A DNA stretch of 64,000 nucleotides from Streptacidiphilus fuscans (GTDB lineage: Bacteria; Actinomycetota; Actinomycetes; Streptomycetales; Streptomycetaceae): positions 1 to 64,000 of the forward strand of contig NZ_JADPRT010000007.1 in assembly GCF_015690355.1 (NCBI RefSeq), read 5' to 3'. Within the stretch, counting starts at the first letter, position 1. The number at the start of each line of letters is the position of its first letter. A program made the translations under genes and the position numbers. Of the stretch, positions 15,954 through 24,267 are shown in pieces. Under the pieces are notes generated by a model. The model was not told the DNA's origin. It ran no database searches and saw only the letters and a list, made by a program, of their open reading frames with translations.

Positions 15954-16994
15954 GTGAAGGTGATACTTCCGGGCGGAACCGGACAGGTGGGAGCCATCCT
16001 GACCCGTGCGCTGGAGGCGGACGGACACGAGGTGGTGGTGCTCACCCGACGCCCGACCCACGCCCGCGAGGTGGCCTGGGACGGCCGGACACTCGGCCCC
16101 TGGGCCGCCACGCTGGACGGCGCGGACGCGGTCGTCAATCTGGCCGGACGCAGCGTCAGCTGCCGCTACAGCCCGGCGAACCTGGCCGAGATGATGGCCT
16201 CGCGGGTCGACTCCGCCCGCGTCGTCGGTCAGGCGATCGCGGCGGCCGAGCGCCCGCCCCGGGTCTGGCTGCAGATGAGCACCGCGACGATCTACGCCCA
16301 CGCGGGCGAGGGCGTGCCGGCGCATGACGAGACCCGCGGTGTGCTCGGCGGCACCGAGCCGGACGTGCCCGGCTACTGGGAGTTCAGCATCCGGATCGCC
16401 CGGAACTGGGAGCGCGAGCAGGAGTTGGCCGCCACGCCGCACACCCGCAAGGTGGCCCTGCGCTCGGCGATGGTGATGAGCCCGGACACGGGCGGCGTCT
16501 TCGACGTCCTGCTCGGCCTGACCCGGCTCGGCCTCGGCGGCCCCGTCGCGGGCGGCGGACAGTACGTGTCCTGGATCCACGACGTCGACTTCGTCCGCGC
16601 GGTGCGGTTCCTGATCGAGAGCGACGGTGACGGCGACACCGACGGCGACACGGCCCTCTCCGGCCCGGTGAATCTTGCCGCCCCTGAGCCGTTGCCTCAG
16701 CGGGAGTTCATGAGCGCGCTGCGCCAGGCGTGGGGCACGCCGGTCAGGCTGCCCGCGACCCGTCAGATGGCGCGGCTCGGCGCACTCGTGCTCCGGAGCG
16801 ACGCCGAACTGCTGCTCAAGAGCCGCCGGGTGGTGCCCGGAGCCCTGCGGGACGCAGGGTTCACCTTCGAACACGGCCAGTGGCACGACGCGGCAGCCGA
16901 CCTGGTCGACCGGGTCCGCGCCCAGCAGGGCAGCGGCGAACGCAGGGGCACGGCACTGCGGTCCGTTCTGACGCCCGCCTGGCTGCGCGGCTGA
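15954..16994 (+). CDS. NAD-dependent epimerase/SDR39U1 family protein (TIGR01777-like)
   Basis: A 346-residue extended-SDR protein. The N-terminal Rossmann motif is LPGGTGQVG; DAVVNLAGRSV and an STATIYAHAGEG region with tyrosine follow. The C-terminus has the family's DUF1731-like tail (LPATRQMARLGALVLRSDAELLLKSRRVVPGAL). The enzymatic role is unknown; relatives are often found near lipoyl or cell-division genes. Start GTG 15954 is nine bases after GGGGGAG. It is followed within 15 bases by a LysE-type exporter. Confidence 0.82.
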   Translation: MKVILPGGTGQVGAILTRALEADGHEVVVLTRRPTHAREVAWDGRTLGPWAATLDGADAVVNLAGRSVSCRYSPANLAEMMASRVDSARVVGQAIAAAERPPRVWLQMSTATIYAHAGEGVPAHDETRGVLGGTEPDVPGYWEFSIRIARNWEREQELAATPHTRKVALRSAMVMSPDTGGVFDVLLGLTRLGLGGPVAGGGQYVSWIHDVDFVRAVRFLIESDGDGDTDGDTALSGPVNLAAPEPLPQREFMSALRQAWGTPVRLPATRQMARLGALVLRSDAELLLKSRRVVPGALRDAGFTFEHGQWHDAAADLVDRVRAQQGSGERRGTALRSVLTPAWLRG

Positions 16995-17008
16995 GCGATG
17001 ATGGCCGC

Positions 17009-17668
17009 ATGACGCTCCCCTCCGCCCTCGCCTCGTTCGCCGTCGTCGCGGGTCTGCTGACGCTGATACCCGGGCTGGACACGGCCCTTGTGCTGCGCAG
17101 CGCCGCCGCGCGAGGACGGGCGCACGGGTTCGCCACGGCGCTCGGGATCAACACCGGGGCGCTGTGCTGGGGTGCCGCGGCGGCCTGTGGCGCGACCGCC
17201 GTGCTGACGGTGTCCCAGGAGGCCTATCTGGGACTGCGGATCGCCGGGGCCGCCTACCTGTTGTGGCTGGGTGTCGGCATGCTGCGCGCGGCCGGGCGTC
17301 CCGAGGCGGCGCTCGGCGGGCCGGTGGGCGACGGGTCCGCGCAGGCCGCCGCCCCGTTGTCGCACTCGTACCGGCGTGGGCTGACGACCAATCTGCTCAA
17401 CCCGAAGATCGGCGTCTTCTACACCGCGATGCTGCCGCAGTTCATCCCGCCCCACGCGTCGCACCTGGCCATGGGCCTGCTGCTCGCGCTGGTCCACGAC
17501 GTGGAGGGGATGGCGTGGTTCAGCCTGCTGATCCTGGGCACCACGCGGCTGCGCGCGGCGCTGCGGCACCTCCGCCTCCGGCGCGACGCGGTCCGCCGGG
17601 CGCTGGACGCGGTGACCGGCGTGACGCTGATCGGGTTCGGCGTGGAGCTCGCGCTGTCCGAGCGCTGA
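17009..17668 (+). CDS. LysE/RhtB-family amino acid exporter
   Basis: A 219-residue membrane protein with about six hydrophobic helices. The family signature is at the N-terminus, LIPGLDTALVLRSAAARGRAHGF with the conserved PGPD-type turn written PGLD, and NLLNPKIGVFY in the middle. The family exports amino acids or derivatives; the substrate is unknown. It starts 14 bases after the preceding gene without a clear binding site, so translation may depend on read-through. Confidence 0.87.
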   Translation: MTLPSALASFAVVAGLLTLIPGLDTALVLRSAAARGRAHGFATALGINTGALCWGAAAACGATAVLTVSQEAYLGLRIAGAAYLLWLGVGMLRAAGRPEAALGGPVGDGSAQAAAPLSHSYRRGLTTNLLNPKIGVFYTAMLPQFIPPHASHLAMGLLLALVHDVEGMAWFSLLILGTTRLRAALRHLRLRRDAVRRALDAVTGVTLIGFGVELALSER

Positions 17669-17696
17669 GGGGCCGGTGTGGGGTCAGCCCGGCCTG

Positions 17697-17927
17697 TCAG
17701 GTCAGGGTGTCGCCGTAGCGGGCCGAGACCTCTTTGAGGCGCTTGACCTCCTGGTCGTGGCACTCGTGTTCGCAACCGATGAGTTTGCCCGAGACCACGC
17801 GCACGCCGACCGCGCAGGCGTGCGGTTCTTCGGGGTCGACGCCCTTGCAGCCGGGCGCGAGGTACTTGTCCGGGGGCGTCCACAGGCCGCCGTACGGCTT
17901 GGACGGATCGCGAGTCGTCTGCGCCAT
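17697..17927 (-). CDS. Small four-cysteine (probable zinc-binding) protein, copy 1
   Basis: A 76-residue protein of unknown function. Cysteines 27, 38, 52 and 56 with His57 give the spacing C-x10-C-x13-C-x3-C-H, and the segment between reads VGVRVVSGKLIGC. The protein encoded at 26004-26228 has exactly the same spacing and related residues, so both belong to one small family. The ATG at 17927 is chosen over a longer reading with no binding site. It is divergent from the gene at 18029. Metal binding is inferred from cysteine pattern. Confidence 0.7.
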   Translation of the reverse strand: MAQTTRDPSKPYGGLWTPPDKYLAPGCKGVDPEEPHACAVGVRVVSGKLIGCEHECHDQEVKRLKEVSARYGDTLT

Positions 17928-18028
17928 GAACCAAGTGTGCGTCAAAAACCCTTGCCCGTATGGCATATCGGTGAAGATCGCCACAACGGGGCGAGAGGGC
18001 TGCCGCGTTGCCGCCTAGTGTGGCGGCT

Positions 18029-18343
18029 GTGACCGAGAGCAATGACATGCACCGCAGCGAGACCATCGCACACCACGACACACCGGAGGACCTCGACTCC
18101 CTCCGACGCCGGACGCACATCTCCAGCAACATCCTGGCCGGGTCGGTCTGGCTGGCGCACAACATCGACCGTGCCGTGATGACCGAGAACGGCCCCCTCC
18201 TCCGCGCGCTCGCCTCGGCGGCGGACGCCGTCCACGAGCTCGGCCTCCACCTCAACCAGCCCGATCCGGCCCACCTCGAAGCGGCGCTGCGCGAGCTGGA
18301 CGCGGCGCGGGAGCTGGTGCGGGGAGCGCTCGGCCGCGAGTGA
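18029..18343 (+). CDS. Hypothetical protein
   Basis: A 104-residue, mostly helical, charged protein with no recognised domain. The middle reads SSNILAGSVWLAHNIDRAVM, and leucine/alanine-rich helices follow. The likely start is GTG 18029; an earlier TTG at 18008 is possible. It is divergent from the small zinc-type protein with a roughly 100-base shared promoter region. Confidence 0.6.
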   Translation: MTESNDMHRSETIAHHDTPEDLDSLRRRTHISSNILAGSVWLAHNIDRAVMTENGPLLRALASAADAVHELGLHLNQPDPAHLEAALRELDAARELVRGALGRE

Positions 18344-18538
18344 CGCGCGGGGGCTGACGTCCGGCGGCTGACCTGCCCCACCGCCTCAACCGTTCGGTGG
18401 GTCGACTCAGCCGTCCGGTTGACCGGCAGGATCAGCCCTCGTCCCCGGCGGACGGCTGATGTGGGAGCAGGGGTCGCGCGGCGAATCTGGAGCCAAGCCG
18501 GAAGAGGCCGAAAGGCCGGACAGGAAAGGGCTCCCGAG

Positions 18539-18991
18539 ATGAACACCGTGCAGACCACCGCCTCCGCCACCGCCCAGGTACACGGTGCGACCACCGCCGA
18601 GGCGTTCCGTACCGTCAAGCGACTGGTCGGCGCCTACGCCGCCCTGAGCGCGGCCACGCTGGTGGCCGCGTACCTCATGCGGCAGCACGCCGATCTGGTC
18701 ACGCCCACCGTCTGGATCCGGGGCGGGATCGTCGCGCTGACCTCGCTGCTGATGCTGGCCCTCGCCGTCGGCTCCGCACGCGGCCGACGCGGTGCGTACC
18801 GGAGGCTGCGGATCGCCTCGGGCGTGATGGTCGCGGTGATCGCCGTGATGGCCTCGCTGCCCGGCGTGCTGCCCGTCTGGATGCGGTTCGAGCAGGGCGT
18901 CTGCGGCGTGCTGCTGCTCGGCGTCGTGGTGATCGCGAACAGCAGCCGGACGCGCGCACTCTTCGCCGTTGACGGGCCCGACGCCCGTTGA
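18539..18991 (+). CDS. Small integral membrane protein upstream of a two-component system
   Basis: A 150-residue protein with four hydrophobic segments (near residues 30-46, 61-80, 96-114 and 122-138) and a short Thr/Ala-rich N-terminus. No family is recognised. It ends 60 bases before the histidine kinase gene in the same orientation, so it may be co-transcribed and act as an accessory or target of the system. ATG 18539 lies a few bases after AAAGGG. Confidence 0.7.
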   Translation: MNTVQTTASATAQVHGATTAEAFRTVKRLVGAYAALSAATLVAAYLMRQHADLVTPTVWIRGGIVALTSLLMLALAVGSARGRRGAYRRLRIASGVMVAVIAVMASLPGVLPVWMRFEQGVCGVLLLGVVVIANSSRTRALFAVDGPDAR

Positions 18992-19050
18992 CGCCGATAC
19001 ATTGGCGAGAGGTCGAACGGTTCCTCGTGAACCGACAGGGAGACGCAGGC

Positions 19051-20406
19051 ATGGCGCAGCAGGGCACGACCGGTCTGACGCGGCAGTGGTCAGCGGCGGT
19101 CACGGTCGTGCCCTATCTGCTGCTCGCGCTGCTGGTCCTGGTCACCGTCGCCGAGAAGGCGGGCAACCCGACCCAGCGCGGATCGCTGCCGGTCGACCTG
19201 ATCCTGTGCGGCGCGGCGGCCGCCTGGATGCTCTGTGTCTTCACGCTGCATCCGGCCTGGCGCGAACGGCCGCGCGTGATGGCCGTCTTCTTCGTCGTGC
19301 TCATCGCGATCTCCGCCGCGCTGGTGGTCAGGGACCCGTGGTTCGGGTTCTTCACACCTGCCGGATACATCTACGCCTTCCAACTGCTGCCCTGGCCGGG
19401 CCAGCTCGCCGGGGTCGCCGCGGTGGCCGTCGTCGCCGGGACGGCGCAGAGCAGCGGAATCGACAAGTCGACTGCGGTCGGCGTGCTGGGGTACCTCGGC
19501 GTCGTGCTCGCCAACGTGGTCCCGATGTGCGCCGCCGCCGTGGTGATGCGGCGACGCGCGCACGACCACGACGCGCGCGAGCGCGCCCTCGCCGAGGTCA
19601 GCGCCGCCAACCGTCGGTTGGAGGCGACGCTGGCGGAGAACGCGGCCCTGCACGAGCAGTTGCTGGCGCAGGCCCGCGCGGCGGGCGTCCAGGACGAACG
19701 GCGGCGGATGGCTCGCGAGATCCACGACACCCTGGCCCAGGGCCTGACCGGGATCATCACCCAGCTCCACGCCGCCGAGCACGCGGCCGAGCACGCCGCC
19801 GACGCGCCCGAGGTCCGGCAGCGCCACATCGAGGCGGCGACGCGGTTGGCGAAGGAGAGCCTGACCGAGGCACGCCGCTCGGTCCACGCGCTGCGCCCCG
19901 AACCGTTGGAGTCCGGGGCCCGGTTGGGCGACGCGGTGGCGGGCGTGGCGGAGCGCTGGTCGGCTCTGCACGGCGTCCCGGTCCAGGTCACCACCACCGG
20001 GACGGTGCGCGCGCTGCCGCCGGAGGCGGAGTTGGCGCTGCTGCGCACCGCGCAGGAGGCGCTGGCCAACGTGGCGAAGCACGCGGGAGCGTCGCGGGTC
20101 GGGGTGACCCTGTCCTACCTGGAGGACGAGGTGGCGCTGGACGTCAGGGACGACGGCTGCGGCTTCGACCTGTCGGGGGTCGAGGCGGGGTTCGGGGCGG
20201 AGGTGGCGGCGGGTTCGCCGTCGCGCGTCGTTGGACCAGGAGATCGCGCGGGGCAACGGGCTGTGCCGGAGGGAGGGTTCGGGCTGGTGGCGATGCGGCA
20301 GCGGATCGAGGGCCTGGCCGGGACCTTGCAGATCGAGTCGGAGCCGGGCGGTGGCACGGGGATCTCGGCGCGGGTGCCCGCGCCGCTGAGAGGAGCTGAG
20401 GCGTGA
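19051..20406 (+). CDS. NarL-type sensor histidine kinase
   Basis: A 451-residue sensor with about five N-terminal membrane helices (residues 12-175), a coiled linker, and a HisKA_3 dimerisation domain. Its H-box is MAREIHDTLAQGL with His225. The HATPase domain follows (TAQEALANVAKHAG; DDGCGFDLSG; GGFGLVAMRQRIE). An unusual low-complexity loop of about 30 residues separates the DDGCGF box from the GFGL box. Stop and the next start overlap in GTGA, so it is translationally coupled to its response regulator. ATG 19051 follows GGGAG. The stimulus is unknown. Confidence 0.92.
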   Translation: MAQQGTTGLTRQWSAAVTVVPYLLLALLVLVTVAEKAGNPTQRGSLPVDLILCGAAAAWMLCVFTLHPAWRERPRVMAVFFVVLIAISAALVVRDPWFGFFTPAGYIYAFQLLPWPGQLAGVAAVAVVAGTAQSSGIDKSTAVGVLGYLGVVLANVVPMCAAAVVMRRRAHDHDARERALAEVSAANRRLEATLAENAALHEQLLAQARAAGVQDERRRMAREIHDTLAQGLTGIITQLHAAEHAAEHAADAPEVRQRHIEAATRLAKESLTEARRSVHALRPEPLESGARLGDAVAGVAERWSALHGVPVQVTTTGTVRALPPEAELALLRTAQEALANVAKHAGASRVGVTLSYLEDEVALDVRDDGCGFDLSGVEAGFGAEVAAGSPSRVVGPGDRAGQRAVPEGGFGLVAMRQRIEGLAGTLQIESEPGGGTGISARVPAPLRGAEA

Positions 20407-21113
20407 GCGGCGAGAACGTGATCCGGCTGCTGATCGCGGACGACCATCCCGTCGTGCGCGACGGCCTGCGCGGACTCTTCGCAGGCGACCGGGAGTTCGA
20501 GGTCGTCGGCGAGGCCGGGGACGGAGCGGAGGCGGTCCGGCTGACGGAGCAACTCCAGCCCGACGTGGTGCTGATGGACCTCCGCATGCCAGGAACCGAC
20601 GGCGTCACCGCCATCCGCGAACTCGCCGCGCGCGGCAGCTCCTCCCGCGTCCTGGTGCTGACCACGTACGACACCGACAGCCACGTCCTGCCCGCCATCG
20701 AGGCGGGCGCGAGCGGCTACCTGCTCAAGGACGCCCCACGCGACGACCTCCTCCGCGCGGTCCGCGCCACCGCGCGCGGCGAGGCGGTGCTGGCACCGTC
20801 GGTGGCGGCGCTGCTGATGAGCCGCGTCCGCGGGTCGGAAGCCGCGACGGCAGGCGCGCCGCCCGCGAACGCGGCGGACGCCGTCGCGTCCACGGGTCCG
20901 CTGAGCCAGCGCGAGGTCGAGGTACTGCAACTCGTCGCCTCCGGCGCGACCAACCGCGAGGCGGCGGCGAAGCTCTTCATCACCGAGGCCACGGTCAAGT
21001 CCCACCTGCTCAACATCTACGCCAAACTCGGCGTCAGCGACCGCGCCGCCGCCGTGAGCGAGGCCTTCCACCGCGGCCTGCTCCAACCCCAGCGACGCCC
21101 GCCGCAGGGCTGA
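20403..21113 (+). CDS. NarL/LuxR-type response regulator
   Basis: A 236-residue two-domain regulator. The receiver has acidic residues in LIADDHPVV, the phospho-acceptor Asp59 in VVLMDLRMPG, and Lys in YLLKDAP. The C-terminal LuxR HTH reads LSQREVEVLQLVASG followed by ATVKSHLLNIYAKLG. The start GTG 20403 overlaps the kinase stop by four bases. It is the partner of the kinase at 19051. Confidence 0.94.
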   Translation: MSGENVIRLLIADDHPVVRDGLRGLFAGDREFEVVGEAGDGAEAVRLTEQLQPDVVLMDLRMPGTDGVTAIRELAARGSSSRVLVLTTYDTDSHVLPAIEAGASGYLLKDAPRDDLLRAVRATARGEAVLAPSVAALLMSRVRGSEAATAGAPPANAADAVASTGPLSQREVEVLQLVASGATNREAAAKLFITEATVKSHLLNIYAKLGVSDRAAAVSEAFHRGLLQPQRRPPQG

Positions 21114-21141
21114 GAGCGTCATGGCGAACTAGGCTGGCCGT

Positions 21142-21483
21142 ATGAGCCTCGACCTCTTCGCGGGCGTTCCCGTCAGCGACCACGCGACGGCGGTGGAGTG
21201 GTACGAACGGCTGCTGGGCGGCCCGCCCGCGTTCTCCCCGCATGCGACGGAATCGGTCTGGGAGGTGGCCGAGCACCGCTACGTCTACGTCGTCGAGCAG
21301 CCCGCGCGGGCCGGTGGCGCGCTGGTCATGCTCTTCGTAGACGACCTCGACGCCCGCGTCGCCGCGATCGCCGTCCGGGGCCTGGAGCCGATGCGGCGGG
21401 AGGCGTATCCCGAGGGCGTCCAGAAGATCAGCTACCACGACCCGGACGGGAACGAGATCGCCTTCGGCGGCAAAGTCTCCTGA
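21142..21483 (+). CDS. VOC (glyoxalase/bleomycin-resistance fold) family protein
   Basis: A 113-residue single-domain VOC protein. The N-terminal strand-helix reads VPVSDHATAVEWYERLLG and the C-terminal signature is YHDPDGNEIAFGG with a metal-type glutamate. Members include glyoxalases, dioxygenases and antibiotic-binding proteins; the function of this one cannot be told. It is co-directional with, but 28 bases downstream of, the response regulator. Confidence 0.8.
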   Translation: MSLDLFAGVPVSDHATAVEWYERLLGGPPAFSPHATESVWEVAEHRYVYVVEQPARAGGALVMLFVDDLDARVAAIAVRGLEPMRREAYPEGVQKISYHDPDGNEIAFGGKVS

Positions 21484-21572
21484 CTCGGGCGACGTGCCAT
21501 GACTCGTCGGCCTGATGCCGATCGCCCCGTGGCGCTACGCTTCCCGGACCGAGGACAACAACGGGGGCGACG

Positions 21573-21821
21573 GTGTTGGTGGCGTGGTGGGTCGGCTGTG
21601 CCGTGGTGCTGGTCGGTGTGGAGGTCCCGCTGTTCCGGCGGGCCCGCCGGAAGCACAAGGCGTGGATGAACGGCCACATGGCCGAGTACCAGGCGATGTC
21701 GAGCAAGGAACGCAGCTGGGCGGGCGCGGACCGGGAGCTCTGGATGACATCGGTGATCTTCGCGGTCATGGCGGCCGTCGTCGGGCCGATCGGCGCAGCC
21801 CTGATCAGCGGCAAGATCTAG
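21573..21821 (+). CDS. Small two-helix membrane protein
   Basis: An 82-residue protein with hydrophobic segments at about residues 2-19 and 58-78 and a basic/charged loop between (RRARRKHKAWMNGHM). No family is recognised. Start GTG 21573 is preceded by GGGGGCGAC. Confidence 0.6.
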   Translation: MLVAWWVGCAVVLVGVEVPLFRRARRKHKAWMNGHMAEYQAMSSKERSWAGADRELWMTSVIFAVMAAVVGPIGAALISGKI

Positions 21822-21936
21822 CGGGTTCTCGCTGACGCGTGCGCGGCGACCGCAGTCGGGTTATCGCTGACTCCCGCACCAGAAATGGTTTCTGACTCTT
21901 CACCAGATTTGTACAGCCGCCGTACAGTGACCAGTT

Positions 21937-22365
21937 GTGAACCTGCGACGTTCGCTCGCCCTCACCACCATGACGCTGGCCCTTCTGGCTGTCACAACCA
22001 GCCTGACCAGCCCCGCGTCCTGCCCGGAGACGCCGAGTTCGGCCACGACCGCGGCTCCTCCACCGACAGCGGCGGCGGTCTCCGCCTTCCTACGGGACCT
22101 GCACACCTGGTCCGCCCAAGACCAGCCGCCCACCGAGCGCCTCGGGCCCGGGCAGTCCCCTGACGCGCAGCTCGTCTCGGCCGGAGTGGAAAGCTGCGCG
22201 GACCTGCAGACCCACACACCGACGCAGGTGATGGCGCTCCTGACGGATGAGGGCTGGTCGCAGGTGGACGCGGCGATCATCCTGCTGAGCGCCGCCCAGC
22301 CGGACACCCTCTGTCCCGTCCACAGCGTCGCCGTCATACAGGCCGGGATGGGCAGCAGCAGCTGA
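21937..22365 (+). CDS. Secreted DUF732-like protein
   Basis: A 142-residue protein with an N-terminal signal peptide (basic MNLRRS then a hydrophobic stretch to about residue 24). A Thr/Ala/Pro spacer leads to a helical domain resembling DUF732. The phrase FLRDLHTW, a SAGVESCADL cysteine and a C-terminal LCP cysteine would form one disulfide. The lipobox is not canonical because Pro-Ala-Ser precedes Cys. Start is the GTG at 21937 with no strong binding site. The DUF732 likeness is tentative. Confidence 0.6.
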   Translation: MNLRRSLALTTMTLALLAVTTSLTSPASCPETPSSATTAAPPPTAAAVSAFLRDLHTWSAQDQPPTERLGPGQSPDAQLVSAGVESCADLQTHTPTQVMALLTDEGWSQVDAAIILLSAAQPDTLCPVHSVAVIQAGMGSSS

Positions 22366-22655
22366 ACGGGCTGCTGCTGCCTGCGATTCCGGATCTGGTG
22401 GCAGGTTGCGTGCAGCGTTGGCCCGCCATGCGGGTACACCTTCCTTGGAACAGCAACTCGTCTACGTGGCTTGGATTTCAGCCGCGTTCGCCGCGTCGGG
22501 CGTCACTCGCCCACGCTCCCCGATGGTTCGGCACGACGACCTGTCCGGCCGCCTTCGCCGACTCAATGGCCAAGCAGTCACACGACTTTGGCCTACATGA
22601 CATCTCTTTCGCGGCCGCTGCGCGGCCCGGTGTCGATCCTCAGCGGGAGGACCCC
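22366..22655. other. Gene-poor stretch of about 290 bases
   Basis: No reading frame here has both a credible start and a recognisable product. A plus-strand frame open from 22398 runs into the 22-codon ORF at 22656, but its upstream part has no binding site and unbalanced composition. The region may hold the promoter of the following genes. Confidence 0.5.
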
Positions 22656-22724
22656 TTGAGCGCGCTCACAACCCTGGACCACGAGCCCCTGCCCGCCCCG
22701 ACCGCCGAACCGCCCACGAGATGA
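22656..22724 (+). CDS. 22-residue ORF translationally coupled to the papain-fold gene
   Basis: A TTG start at 22656 lies five bases after GGGAGG (22645-22650). The reading frame encodes a Pro/Thr-rich peptide (ending APTAEPPTR) and stops in ATGA, overlapping the next gene's ATG by four bases. The good binding site and the overlap suggest a coupling leader. Alternatively it is the tail of a degraded longer gene. Confidence 0.5.
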   Translation: MSALTTLDHEPLPAPTAEPPTR

Positions 22725-23233
22725 CGACCGCACCGGTACAGCCCCTGCCGGGGGACTTCTTCGTGGTGAAGGTCGACGGCCCGGTCGGGGTGTTGATATC
22801 GGTCGGCGAGTTCCTCAACGGCTCGCGCTTCGGCCACTGGGACCACGCCGGAGTGTTCGTCGGCGACGGCCAGGTCGTCGAGGCAGAGCCGGGCGGCGCG
22901 CGCCTCGCGAACGTCGACGAGTACGCGGGCCGGCCGATCGCCTGGTCGACGGGCCACGTGCAGCTGACCGACGCCGAGCGGACCGGGATCGCGGCTGCGG
23001 CGCGCTCGTTCATCGGGGTGCCGTACTCGGCCGCAGACTACTTCGCGCTGGCACTGTGGCACTTCCGCGTGCGGATCCCCTGGGCGAAGCATGTCATGAC
23101 GTCGCAAAGTTCGATGATTTGCAGTCAACTGACCGACGCCGCCTACGCCGTGGCCGGGGTCCACCTCTTCAAGGACGGGCGCGAACCGGGCGACGTGACG
23201 CCAGCAGACCTCGCGCAACTGATCGGCGCGTAG
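22721..23233 (+). CDS. Permuted papain-fold (YiiX/C92-like) protein
   Basis: A 170-residue protein. PGDFFVVKVDG opens the domain, WDHAGVFVGDG supplies the candidate catalytic histidine, and a glutamate follows in QVVEAEPGG. MICSQLTDAAYAVAG supplies the candidate catalytic cysteine. The order His before Cys marks the circularly permuted NlpC/P60-YiiX group, amidases or hydrolases acting on peptides or lipids. No signal peptide is seen, so it is probably cytoplasmic. The start codon overlaps the 22-codon ORF. Confidence 0.75.
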   Translation: MTTAPVQPLPGDFFVVKVDGPVGVLISVGEFLNGSRFGHWDHAGVFVGDGQVVEAEPGGARLANVDEYAGRPIAWSTGHVQLTDAERTGIAAAARSFIGVPYSAADYFALALWHFRVRIPWAKHVMTSQSSMICSQLTDAAYAVAGVHLFKDGREPGDVTPADLAQLIGA

Positions 23234-23517
23234 CAAGATCTGAGCCCCTGCCCACTGCTTCGGCGGCGGGGAGGGGTTTCTTCGCGTTCAGGCGGGCGGT
23301 AGAAGGTCCCCTTTGCCTGGCAGACCATTGATCTACGCCGCCCCGGAGCAATGCCGCAACTGGGTGTGCTGCTTCGATACCGGCGCGTGCACTGGCGACG
23401 TCCGTCTGACGCGTACTTCGCGGCCATCCGCGACATGTCTTGTGGCCCGACTTCGCGCGCTGGGCGATGGGAGGCTGGTTCTTCTGACGTCCACCACCTC
23501 GCAGGTAGGCTCCCTGC
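23234..23517. other. Non-coding stretch before the HAD gene
   Basis: About 284 bases with no supported gene. Plus- and minus-strand open frames here have atypical composition and no recognisable product. A weak C-run/G-run pairing near 23248-23274 may be a terminator for the papain-fold gene. The last 20 bases contain the promoter-proximal region of the HAD gene. Confidence 0.4.
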
Positions 23518-24171
23518 ATGCCTCAGATCAGTGCGGTTGTGTTCGACGTCGGCGAGACCATCACTTCGGATCGCCGGTTCTGGGCGGACTGGGCGGACTG
23601 GCTCGAAGTCCCGCACCACACCCTCTCGGCACTCGTCGGTGCAGTCGTGGCGCAGGGCCGAGACAACGCCGATGCCCTCAGACTGATCAAGCCCGACCTG
23701 GACCTCTGGGCCGAGTACGAGAAGCGCGAGCGGTGGGGCCACGGCGAGCGCCTCGACGACACCGACCTCTACCCCGACGTCCGGACGTCGCTCCAGGCCC
23801 TGCGGGACGCCGGCTTGTGGGTCGGCATCGCAGGAAACCAGACCGCACGGGTTGCCGGGCTGCTGCGGGCGCTCGAGCTACCAGTCGACGGGATCGCGAC
23901 CTCGGGTGAGTGGGGTGCGGCGAAGCCCACGAAGGCGTTCTTCGACTGCCTGCTGAAATGGTCCGGACGCCCGGCCGAGGAGATCCTCTACGTGGGCGAT
24001 CATCCGGCGAACGACATCGCACCCGCGCAGGCCGCCGGGTTGAAGGCATGTCATCTTCGGCGTGGCCCGTGGGGCTACCTGTGGGCGGATCAGCCCGAGG
24101 CAGCGAGCGCTGACTACCGGGTCGATTCCCTGAGCGAGTTGGTCGAAGTGCTGGCGGCTCGACGAGAGTAG
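23518..24171 (+). CDS. HAD-superfamily hydrolase (subfamily IA-like)
   Basis: A 217-residue phosphatase-like protein. Motif I is VVFDVGETIT with nucleophile Asp10; the usual second aspartate is replaced by Gly12. Motif II threonine/asparagine is in GIAGNQTA, the motif III lysine in WGAAKPTKAFF, and motif IV in ILYVGDHPANDI. The D-x-G variant occurs in some HAD branches. Substrate unknown. The start codon is at 23518 (M-P-Q-I). Confidence 0.88.
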   Translation: MPQISAVVFDVGETITSDRRFWADWADWLEVPHHTLSALVGAVVAQGRDNADALRLIKPDLDLWAEYEKRERWGHGERLDDTDLYPDVRTSLQALRDAGLWVGIAGNQTARVAGLLRALELPVDGIATSGEWGAAKPTKAFFDCLLKWSGRPAEEILYVGDHPANDIAPAQAAGLKACHLRRGPWGYLWADQPEAASADYRVDSLSELVEVLAARRE

Positions 24172-24267
24172 CGCCCGGCTGCCGTGGGCGCAGTCGGGCG
24201 CTTCGCCTGCACAGCTACGGGACGTGGCCGTACCGTTCCGGATAGTGAGTCAGGAACGGAGTCCAGC

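Noticed and set aside
22398..22655. Upstream extension of the 22-codon ORF as a 108-residue protein
   Set aside because: No binding site at 22398 and a translation that looks like random coding. The TTG at 22656 with GGGAGG is much better supported.
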